From NCBI RefSeq assembly GCF_020532725.1, contig NZ_JAJAVC010000003.1, forward strand, positions 186,001-250,000: a DNA stretch of 64,000 nucleotides, given 5' to 3'. The DNA is from Methylobacillus arboreus (GTDB taxonomy: Bacteria > Pseudomonadota > Gammaproteobacteria > Burkholderiales > Methylophilaceae). The notes under the pieces are model-generated. The model saw only the letters and a program-made list of their open reading frames with translations. It was not told the DNA's origin and did no database searches. Shown here in pieces: positions 55,302 to 64,000 of the stretch; within the stretch, counting starts at the first letter, position 1, and each line of letters starts with the position of its first letter. Both the position numbers and the translations under genes were made by a program.

Positions 55302-55529
55302 ATGCAAACTACGATTGGTGCCGGCGACTTCAAGGCTAAATGTCTGAAATTACTGGATGATGTTGCCAATTCACGTGAACCGTTAATCATTACCAAGCAT
55401 GGCAAGGCCGTGGCAAAACTGGTGCCCATGCCCTTGGAGCCAGAACTCTTCGGCGTAATGGCGCAGAGTGTAAAGCAGGAGAGGGATATTGTTTCACCTT
55501 TGGAAAACGACTGGGAGGCGTGCCGGTGA
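55302..55529 (+). CDS. Phd/YefM-family antitoxin
   Basis: From ATG 55302 the protein has 75 residues: MQTTIGAGDFKAKCLKLLDD and EPLIITKHGKAVAKLVPMP, the Phd/YefM DNA-binding fold. ATG 55269 in frame would add 11 residues and also has a purine-rich site. The stop overlaps the toxin start (GTGA), so the pair is coupled. It should neutralise the PIN toxin and repress its own promoter. Confidence 0.88.
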   Translation: MQTTIGAGDFKAKCLKLLDDVANSREPLIITKHGKAVAKLVPMPLEPELFGVMAQSVKQERDIVSPLENDWEACR

Positions 55530-55945
55530 GTGTGACACTGCTGGATACGCACGCGTTGGTATGGCTTCTGGTTGGCAGCAATCGTTTGGGGAAGGGGGCG
55601 CGTGGGGCTATTCAGCAGGCTGTTGCAGAAGACGCTTTATATATCTCTGCCATTTCTCCATGGGAAATTTCCATGCTGGTGAGTAAAGAACGGTTGGTAT
55701 TGGATCGTGATGTGGGTGAATGGGTTCACGAGGCATTGGCGCTGCCGGGCATCAGGCTGGAACCTCTTTCTCCACAGGTGGCGGTTGCCAGTACGCGACT
55801 GCCCGGTGATATTCATTCCGATCCGGCAGACAGGATCATCGTTGCGACTGCAAGGCACCTTGGGGCTATATTGGTGACGGAGGACCGTTTGCTGCTCGAT
55901 TACAGCTTGGCGGGGCATCTCAGGACATTAAAAGCCGGGGTGTGA
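55526..55945 (+). CDS. PIN-domain toxin (VapC-like ribonuclease)
   Basis: GTG 55526 with GGAGG 7 nt upstream gives 139 residues. The acidic PIN residues are in LLDTHALVWLL, ISPWEISML, HSDPADRIIVAT and TEDRLLLDYS. It should be a Mg-dependent RNase. The pair sits on the plus strand between fecR and the receptor gene, opposite to the flanking genes, which suggests insertion. Confidence 0.9.
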   Translation: MSVTLLDTHALVWLLVGSNRLGKGARGAIQQAVAEDALYISAISPWEISMLVSKERLVLDRDVGEWVHEALALPGIRLEPLSPQVAVASTRLPGDIHSDPADRIIVATARHLGAILVTEDRLLLDYSLAGHLRTLKAGV

Positions 55946-56010
55946 TGTTACCTTGCTTGGGGCGGTAGTGTTTTCATAAACCCTGGCCCTGTTACCTCAT
56001 AACACCGGAT

Positions 56011-57057
56011 TTATCTTCCGTGCTTATTCTTGCTCTGCTTGACGGTCAATATGGTTTCAGTAGGGCTGGCCTCCACTTTAACCAGGGCGATGTTAGGCAA
56101 CTGGTTGATAAAGCTTTCTACGTTTCTGGCCTTGATCACGGCAGTAATGCTGGCATCTTGCCCGGGAGTGGTTTTGGCGCTGATGGGTGGTTTGCGGTAG
56201 CGTGACAAGGTTTCGGCAATTTCTTCAAGGCCTGCCTGGTCGAACGTGATGGTGCCGTTTTCAAAGCTGAAGGCATCGGCTGCAGGGCGTTGTATGCGTT
56301 TTGCCTTGCCGTCTATGCTGATTTCCGCCACTTCATTATCACGCAAGGTCAATACGTGTTCGGCGTTGCGGTTTTGCGAGGTGAGGTCTTTTTCCAGGTA
56401 TTGCTGGGGCTCAACGCGCACGGTGCCGTTATCTACGCTCACCCTGACTTTGCTGCTAAAGCGGTTGACCGCGAAGCGGGTGCCCAATACGGTGATCCTG
56501 GCCAACCCGCTTTCTACAATAAAGGGGCGATCAGGATTTCTTGCCACGTCGAAGCTGATCTCGCCGCGCTTGAGTTTGACGACGCGCTGGTGGCGGTAAT
56601 AGGTGATTTCGACATCGCTGTTGGCATTTACCATGATTTTGCTGCCGTCTTCAAGCACTTGCGAGCGGATTTGACCGATATCGGCGCTGGCGAGCAGGTG
56701 CATGGTGGGCTGGTTTTGCCAGGATTCATAACCGTAATACCCGCTTGCCCCGATCACGGCAAAGAATAAGACACTGAGGGTACGGTTGATGATGGTGCTG
56801 ACTTTTTTGTTGCGGTCGGTTTTTTCGATAAAGGCCTTTTGCTGCATGGCGCTTTCCAGGCTCAGGAGCTGGACTGGGGAGTCCAGGTCTTCCCATAGTG
56901 CGCAGACTTCTTGATAGGCCTGCTGATGTGCGGGGTGGGATAGCAGCCATTGCTCAAAAAGGCTACGCTGCGGATGCTCGGCATCGGCATCCTGCATGAT
57001 GACAAACCACTTGATCGCGGCTTGGCGGGCGGTGCGTTGTATGGTGTGACTGCTCAT
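56011..57057 (-). CDS. FecR-family anti-sigma / signal-transducing regulator
   Basis: The 348-residue protein has a cytoplasmic N-domain (AIKWFVIMQDADAEHPQRSL; LLSHPAHQQAYQEV) that binds the sigma factor, one membrane segment (about 93-112), and a periplasmic FecR domain (IRSQVLEDGSKIMVNANSDV, GEISFDVARNPDRPFIVESG, ITVLGTRFAV) with an STN-like C-terminus. It would relay the receptor signal to the ECF sigma factor 36 nt upstream. Confidence 0.92.
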   Translation of the reverse strand: MSSHTIQRTARQAAIKWFVIMQDADAEHPQRSLFEQWLLSHPAHQQAYQEVCALWEDLDSPVQLLSLESAMQQKAFIEKTDRNKKVSTIINRTLSVLFFAVIGASGYYGYESWQNQPTMHLLASADIGQIRSQVLEDGSKIMVNANSDVEITYYRHQRVVKLKRGEISFDVARNPDRPFIVESGLARITVLGTRFAVNRFSSKVRVSVDNGTVRVEPQQYLEKDLTSQNRNAEHVLTLRDNEVAEISIDGKAKRIQRPAADAFSFENGTITFDQAGLEEIAETLSRYRKPPISAKTTPGQDASITAVIKARNVESFINQLPNIALVKVEASPTETILTVKQSKNKHGR

Positions 57058-57093
57058 GGTGTTGGTCGGGCCGCGCTTCTGGCCAAAGGCTGC

Positions 57094-57615
57094 TTAGTTA
57101 ATCAGGTCTTTTGCTTCCAGTAGGTCCAGCATGGCCCGCATAATATGCTTTTGTACCATATTTAGCGAGATGCCCAGTTTGTCGGCGATTTCCTGCTGCG
57201 ACAGATTCTCGATGCGGAACAGCCAGAATGTTTCCTTGCAGCGTGGCGGCAGGTGGTCGATGATGTTTTGCAGGATCGCCAGGCGTTGCTGGATGTCCAT
57301 CAGGTGTTCAGTGGATGGCACCAGGGGCTGATCCAACTCGTAGGCAATCCCAGACTCCATGTCCTCATCCAGCAAAGGCAGGAAGCGCGATTGTTCCTTG
57401 TGGCCGTCGATCAGCAGGTTGCGCACGATGGTGTGCAGATATGCCTGCGGTTGTAACAGACGGTTTGGATTGGAGGAAATGGCAAACCGGATCAGGGCAT
57501 CGTGGAGAATATCGCAGGCGGTGCATCTATGCCTGGTTTGGCGATAAATGGTGGGTAGCAGGTCAACATAGGCCCAATGAAGATCGATGCCGTGCCATGT
57601 GGGGTTTAGTCTCAT
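57094..57615 (-). CDS. FecI-type ECF sigma factor
   Basis: ATG 57615 gives 173 residues; a TTG at 57633 is possible. Region 2 includes DILHDALIRFAI and QAYLHTIVRNLLIDGHKEQ. Region 4 is LPPRCKETFWLFRIENLSQQ followed by EIADKLGISLNMVQKHIM. It should direct RNA polymerase to the receptor promoter and possibly the downstream genes. A 42-bp palindrome lies 130 bp upstream. Confidence 0.92.
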   Translation of the reverse strand: MRLNPTWHGIDLHWAYVDLLPTIYRQTRHRCTACDILHDALIRFAISSNPNRLLQPQAYLHTIVRNLLIDGHKEQSRFLPLLDEDMESGIAYELDQPLVPSTEHLMDIQQRLAILQNIIDHLPPRCKETFWLFRIENLSQQEIADKLGISLNMVQKHIMRAMLDLLEAKDLIN

Positions 57616-57744
57616 GTTGATCCACCACGTCAATTAAGTTATCACCTGGAATGATTAGCAATAAACAGGCCTGATCTGTCAGCTTTATGTAAGGCAGTGA
57701 TTTTAAAGTCAATAATATTGCTGGCGCTAAGCTTGAGGTTGTAG

Positions 57745-57786
57745 GTGGTGGTTGTATGCAGCCAATTGGCTGCATACAACCACCAC
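57745..57786. promoter_or_regulatory. Perfect 42-bp palindrome upstream of the ECF sigma gene
   Basis: The sequence is its own reverse complement about the centre 57765/57766, with half-site GTGGTGGTTGTATGCAGCCAA. An outer inverted repeat, cttgaggttgt (57732-57742) and acaacctcaag (57823-57833), frames it. It may be the operator of a regulator of fecI, a cruciform site, or the joined ends of a lost element. The gap 57616-58054 holds no gene. Confidence 0.7.
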
Positions 57787-57957
57787 TTGGTCGGCTGTCG
57801 CATAAATACGCTAGTTGTACACACAACCTCAAGTGATACATTAGATTTTCACGAGAATTTCAAGAAATCCAATGACATAGAATTTTTACTTAAAAATCAA
57901 TAAGTTAAATATTGGTGTAAAAAATGGGCAAATTGAAAAATCCCTTTCAATTACAAT

Positions 57958-58013
57958 AGTTACAATTTTAAGTCACAGCTATCCACACAATTATCCACAG
58001 ATTTTGTGGATAG
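57958..58013 (+). repeat. 56-bp repeat with three DnaA-box-like sites, copy 2
   Basis: It matches 31264-31319 at 54 of 56 positions. CTATCCACA (57979-57987), TTATCCACA (57991-57999) and reverse CTATCCACA (58005-58013) keep the same spacing as copy 1. It ends 41 bp before the mtnA start, so DnaA binding here could affect mtnA expression. Confidence 0.8.
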
Positions 58014-58054
58014 TAATATTTCTTGTTTTCACCTTTTTTTTTACATCTAAAAAA

Positions 58055-59158
58055 ATGAAAATCGGTCAACAGCAATTCCGCACGATCTGGCCTGTCGCGA
58101 TAGAGAGTGACGGAGGCAATACCTATAGTGTTTCTATTATTGACCAGACGGTGATTCCACATGAGTGGCGCATTGTGACGCTGGATTCGGTGCAGCAGAT
58201 GGCAGATGCGATCCGTACCATGCAAGTCCGTGGCGCTCCGCTGATCGGCGCGGCGGCAGCTTACGGCATTGCGCTTGCGAGCCAGCAGGCTGCAAATGAT
58301 GCGGATTTGCAGGCTGCTGCATCCAGCTTGCTGGCTAGCCGTCCGACCGCGGTGAATTTGCGTTGGGCGGTGGAACGCATGCTGCGTGTGTTGACGCCAG
58401 TGCCTGAGCCACAGCGTGGTGAACGCGCCTGGCAGGAAGCGGGGAAGATTGCGGATGAGGATGTGCAAATCAACCGGTCGATCGGGCGGCATGGGCTGGC
58501 ATTGCTGCAAGCGCTGGCCGCAAATAAACCAGGCAGGCTGAATATCCTCACGCATTGCAATGCGGGCTGGCTGGCGACAGTGGATTGGGGAACCGCATTG
58601 GCACCAGTGTATGCAGCGTTTGATGCAGGGCTCGATGTGCATGTGTGGGTGGATGAAACCCGCCCGCGCAACCAGGGGGCCAGCCTGACGGCCTGGGAGT
58701 TGAAGCAGCATGGCGTGCCTTATACCGTGATCTGCGATAACGCAGGCGGGCACTTGATGCAGCATGGCGAGGTGGACTGCGTGATTGTGGGGGCCGACCG
58801 GGTGACGCGCACCGGCGATGTGTGCAACAAGATAGGCACTTACCTCAAGGCACTGGCGGCGCTTGATAACCAGGTGCCGTTTTATGCCGCTGTACCGACT
58901 CCGACGATTGATTGGCAGATTACTCATGGCTTGCAGGACATTCCCATTGAAGAGCGTGATGCCAATGAGGTGACCGTGGTCAGCGGGCTGACGTCCGATG
59001 GGCGGGTGGAGCGGGTGCGGGTGACGCCAGAAGGCAGTGCAGCGGCAAACCCGGCTTTTGATGTTACGCCTGCCCGCTTGGTGACGGGCATCATTACCGA
59101 GCATGGCTGCTATGCACCAGATCGTCTTGGCGATATCCTGCAAACTGCTAACCTTTGA
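58055..59158 (+). CDS. mtnA: Methylthioribose-1-phosphate isomerase
   Basis: ATG 58055 (MKIGQQQFRTIW) gives 367 residues. Family motifs are MQVRGAPLIGAAAAYG, ILTHCNAGWLATVDWGTAL with the catalytic cysteine, RPRNQGASLTAWEL and VGADRVTRTGDVCNKIGTY with the catalytic aspartate. It isomerises methylthioribose 1-phosphate to the ribulose form in methionine salvage. No other salvage gene is seen nearby. Confidence 0.95.
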   Translation: MKIGQQQFRTIWPVAIESDGGNTYSVSIIDQTVIPHEWRIVTLDSVQQMADAIRTMQVRGAPLIGAAAAYGIALASQQAANDADLQAAASSLLASRPTAVNLRWAVERMLRVLTPVPEPQRGERAWQEAGKIADEDVQINRSIGRHGLALLQALAANKPGRLNILTHCNAGWLATVDWGTALAPVYAAFDAGLDVHVWVDETRPRNQGASLTAWELKQHGVPYTVICDNAGGHLMQHGEVDCVIVGADRVTRTGDVCNKIGTYLKALAALDNQVPFYAAVPTPTIDWQITHGLQDIPIEERDANEVTVVSGLTSDGRVERVRVTPEGSAAANPAFDVTPARLVTGIITEHGCYAPDRLGDILQTANL

Positions 59159-59170
59159 AAACCTTAGCCC

Positions 59171-60643
59171 ATGAAACCTCTATATGATCTGGCGCAGTTG
59201 CGTGAAATCGAGCAGGCGCATGCTGCCGATGGCTTGATGGAAAAAGCGGGCCTGGCTGCAGCCCGCATGGTGCGCGACCTGTTGCGGGAGCATGAGTATG
59301 CCGTGCTGGTGTTGGCAGGCCCTGGCAATAATGGCGGTGATGCGCTGGTGGCTGCACGTCATCTCAAGGCGGGCTGGCATCAGGTCACTGTGGTGTTCAC
59401 CGGGGAACGCGCCAGCTTGCCGCCGGATGCCGCTGCTGCCTACGATGCGTGGATTGCCGATGGCGGTGAAGTTTATGCCGAGGTACCGGTTTCACACCCA
59501 GTACACGGACATTGGCAGCTTGTCGTAGATGGTTTGTTCGGTATCGGCCTGACGCGCGACCTGGATGCGCGCTACCGTACTTTGATTGACGACGTGAATG
59601 CGCTGGGCTTGCCCGTGCTGGCGCTGGATATTCCCAGCGGGCTATGCATGGCAACAGGACGTGTATTGGGCGCTGCCATCAAGGCGACGCATACATTAAG
59701 CTTTATTGGCCTGAAGCCCGGGCTGTTTACCCTGGATGGGCCGGATCATGCCGGAGAAGTCCATCTGGATGCATTGGGGCTGGAGGGCGAAGCGCTCGGA
59801 CATGCGGCTGGACAGCTGGTCGATCATCCGCCTGTTTTGCCATTGCCAAGAAAATTGAACAGCCACAAAGGTAGCCATGGCAGCGTCGGGGTGATTGGCG
59901 GGGCGGAGCATATGGTCGGTGCCGCGATACTCACCTCCAGGGCTGCCTTGCTGCTCGGGGCCGGGCGGGTTTATTGCGGGTTGCTTGCCAACGATGCGCC
60001 TGGATTGGATGCCGGACAGGCTGAGCTGATGTTGCGCGATGTTGCCGGCGTACCGGAATTGTCCACCGTGTTGGCGGTCGGGCCGGGCATGGGACAGTCC
60101 AACCGTTCGCTGGATGTCTTGCGCGAAGTGCTCGCGTTGCCGCAGCCCATGGTGCTGGATGCGGATGCGCTTAACCTGGTTGCTGCACATGCTGGATTGA
60201 AGCAGCTGTTGCGTCAGCGCATCCCGGGCAGTACCGTGCTGACGCCGCATCCTGGCGAGGCGGCGAGCTTGCTGGTGTGTAGCAATGCAGAGTTGCAGGC
60301 AGACAGGATCGGCAACGCCTTGAAGCTGGCCCAGGAATATCAGGCTGTGATTGTGCTCAAGGGCTGTGGCAGCATTGTGGCCATGCCTGACGGGCGCTGG
60401 TTCATCAATCATAGTGGCAATCCGGGACTGGCGAGTGCCGGCATGGGCGATACCTTGTGCGGCATGATTGCGGCCTTGCTTGCACAATCCATGACCATGG
60501 AAGAGGCGGTGCTATTAGCCGTCTATCTGCATGGCGCAGCAGCCGATTTGCTTGTTGAACAGGGTACTGGACCGATTGGCCTGACGGCATCCGAGGTGGC
60601 GGTGTCTGCGCGGGAACTGTTGAACCGCTGGGTCTATGGCTAG
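59171..60643 (+). CDS. nnr: Bifunctional NAD(P)H-hydrate epimerase/dehydratase
   Basis: The 490-residue protein has an N-terminal YjeF_N epimerase domain (LVLAGPGNNGGDALVAARHL, VVDGLFGIGLTRD) and a C-terminal ADP-dependent dehydratase domain (HKGSHGSVGVIGGAEHMVGA, LTPHPGEAASLL, GNPGLASAGMGDTLCGMIAA). It repairs hydrated NAD(P)H. It starts 12 nt after mtnA and is probably cotranscribed with it. Confidence 0.94.
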   Translation: MKPLYDLAQLREIEQAHAADGLMEKAGLAAARMVRDLLREHEYAVLVLAGPGNNGGDALVAARHLKAGWHQVTVVFTGERASLPPDAAAAYDAWIADGGEVYAEVPVSHPVHGHWQLVVDGLFGIGLTRDLDARYRTLIDDVNALGLPVLALDIPSGLCMATGRVLGAAIKATHTLSFIGLKPGLFTLDGPDHAGEVHLDALGLEGEALGHAAGQLVDHPPVLPLPRKLNSHKGSHGSVGVIGGAEHMVGAAILTSRAALLLGAGRVYCGLLANDAPGLDAGQAELMLRDVAGVPELSTVLAVGPGMGQSNRSLDVLREVLALPQPMVLDADALNLVAAHAGLKQLLRQRIPGSTVLTPHPGEAASLLVCSNAELQADRIGNALKLAQEYQAVIVLKGCGSIVAMPDGRWFINHSGNPGLASAGMGDTLCGMIAALLAQSMTMEEAVLLAVYLHGAAADLLVEQGTGPIGLTASEVAVSARELLNRWVYG

Positions 60644-60786
60644 GGTCTGCCATTGGCATGAGGTATGCAGTCTCCTGAAGCGATCATTCAAGAGTCCGTC
60701 CTTAATGGTTGAATATTAATTACAAGGCTTTCTCCACCTTTTTCTACGCTGATTTCCCATTTGTCGCCAATAGGCGTTTACAGTAA

Positions 60787-62463
<1,677 letters not shown>

Positions 62464-62465
62464 CC

Positions 62466-63305
62466 ATGCAGCTTTGCGGTTTTGAGGTTGGCATCGACCA
62501 ACCCTTGTTCCTGATTGCCGGCCCCTGTGTGATCGAGTCGCAGGAAATGGCGATCGAGACGGCTGGACAGTTGAAAGAGCTGACCACGGCCTTGGGCATC
62601 AACTTCATCTACAAGTCATCCTATGACAAGGCCAACCGCAGTTCCAACAAGACCTTCCGCGGTTTTGGCATGGAAGAGGGCCTGAAGATCCTTGACGAAG
62701 TGCGTCGCCAGATCGGCGTGCCTATCCTCACTGATGTGCATACTGAAGAGCAGGTGCCGCACGTGGCTGCGGTGGTGGATGTATTGCAGACGCCGGCATT
62801 TCTCTGCCGCCAGACTGACTTCATCATCGCGTGTGCGAAATCCGGCAAGCCGGTGAATATCAAGAAGGGCCAGTTCCTGGCACCTGGCGATATGAAGCAG
62901 GTAGTACAAAAGGCGAAAGAAGCCAACGGCGGCGCGGATACCATCATGGTGTGCGAGCGCGGCGCTTCTTTTGGCTACAATACGCTTGTATCGGATATGC
63001 GTGGACTCGCCATTATGCGCGAGACGAATTGCCCGGTGGTGTTCGATGCCACGCATTCGGTCCAGCAACCTGGCGGCCAGGGGGACAAGAGCGGCGGCCA
63101 GCGTGAGTTCGTGCCTGTGCTGGCGCGTGCCGCAGTAGCAAGCGGCGTGGCAGGGGTGTTCATGGAAACTCACCCAGACCCGGCCAAGGCGCTGTCCGAT
63201 GGACCGAACGCCTGGCCATTGTCCAAGATGAAGGCCTTGCTGGAAGTATTGGTCGACCTCGACCGCGTGGTGAAAAAAGCCGGGTTCATTGAACATACTG
63301 TGTAA
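62466..63305 (+). CDS. kdsA: KDO-8-phosphate synthase
   Basis: The 279-residue protein has [52 protein letters not shown] and [20 protein letters not shown]. It condenses arabinose 5-phosphate and phosphoenolpyruvate to KDO-8-P for lipopolysaccharide. It starts 2 nt after the pyrG stop. Confidence 0.97.
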   Translation: MQLCGFEVGIDQPLFLIAGPCVIESQEMAIETAGQLKELTTALGINFIYKSSYDKANRSSNKTFRGFGMEEGLKILDEVRRQIGVPILTDVHTEEQVPHVAAVVDVLQTPAFLCRQTDFIIACAKSGKPVNIKKGQFLAPGDMKQVVQKAKEANGGADTIMVCERGASFGYNTLVSDMRGLAIMRETNCPVVFDATHSVQQPGGQGDKSGGQREFVPVLARAAVASGVAGVFMETHPDPAKALSDGPNAWPLSKMKALLEVLVDLDRVVKKAGFIEHTV

Positions 63306-63344
63306 GCCGGAACAAAAAATCCAAATCTAAAATTGAGGAAATAA

Positions 63345-64000
<656 letters not shown>

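Noticed and set aside
57968-59143. Long minus-strand open frame opposite mtnA
   Set aside because: It mirrors mtnA, has no recognisable motif or ribosome site, and its start-side end only repeats the DnaA-box module in translation.

Overview
The window reads as chromosomal DNA of a motile betaproteobacterium, most likely a methylotroph of the Methylophilaceae (Methylobacillus-like). This is inferred from the flhDC/mot/che layout, an EpsA-type LuxR regulator, the pyrG-kdsA-eno cluster and general protein character; I could not run a search. It is densely coded and carries no phage, no transposase gene and no CRISPR array.

Region by region. (1) 1-16975 is a flagellar and chemotaxis block: flhA (partial) and flhB leftward, then flhDC, a membrane-anchored methyltransferase, motAB, a CheZ-like protein, cheY, cheA, cheW, two chemoreceptors, cheR, cheD, cheB, a second cheY and cheZ. 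(2) 17278-18735 holds an EpsA-like regulator divergent from a cyclic-nucleotide-binding protein. (3) 19674-31150 is housekeeping: tRNA-Lys(CTT), pgm, an acetyltransferase, a retropepsin-like protease, a phosphomannomutase, iscX, an old-yellow-enzyme oxidoreductase, class I fumarase, glyA, nrdR, ribD and a TatD hydrolase. (4) 31545-57615 is a 26 kb accessory locus, almost all on the minus strand. Read in transcription order it is an ECF sigma factor and FecR anti-sigma, [an inserted plus-strand toxin-antitoxin pair], a TonB receptor with a signalling domain, a secreted protein, an RTX protein, two ABC exporters, HlyD, TolC, a paralogue of the secreted protein, and a type II secretion/pseudopilus operon. 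(5) 58055-64000 is housekeeping again: mtnA, nnr, pyrG, kdsA and eno (partial).

The accessory locus is the most interesting part. It combines cell-surface signalling, a type I exporter with two ABC subunits, an RTX Ca-binding protein, two secreted paralogues that I cannot assign to any family, and a complete-looking pseudopilus machine. A reasonable reading is a regulated system that secretes extracellular proteins and recovers a ligand through the TonB receptor. The ligand is unknown; metal is possible because both the RTX protein and the receptor carry Ca-type binding motifs. Base composition drops visibly in the middle of the locus (about 49250-54600), with edges inside the RTX and receptor genes, as if a specificity cassette had been exchanged.

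Non-coding features include two 56-bp near-identical repeats with three DnaA-box-like 9-mers each (31264, 57958), a related pair of about 100-bp terminal-inverted-repeat elements (24205, 28442), a 208-bp MITE-like element (31339), a perfect 42-bp palindrome upstream of the ECF sigma gene, a 17-bp-arm inverted repeat upstream of flhD, and a MetR-type box upstream of glyA.
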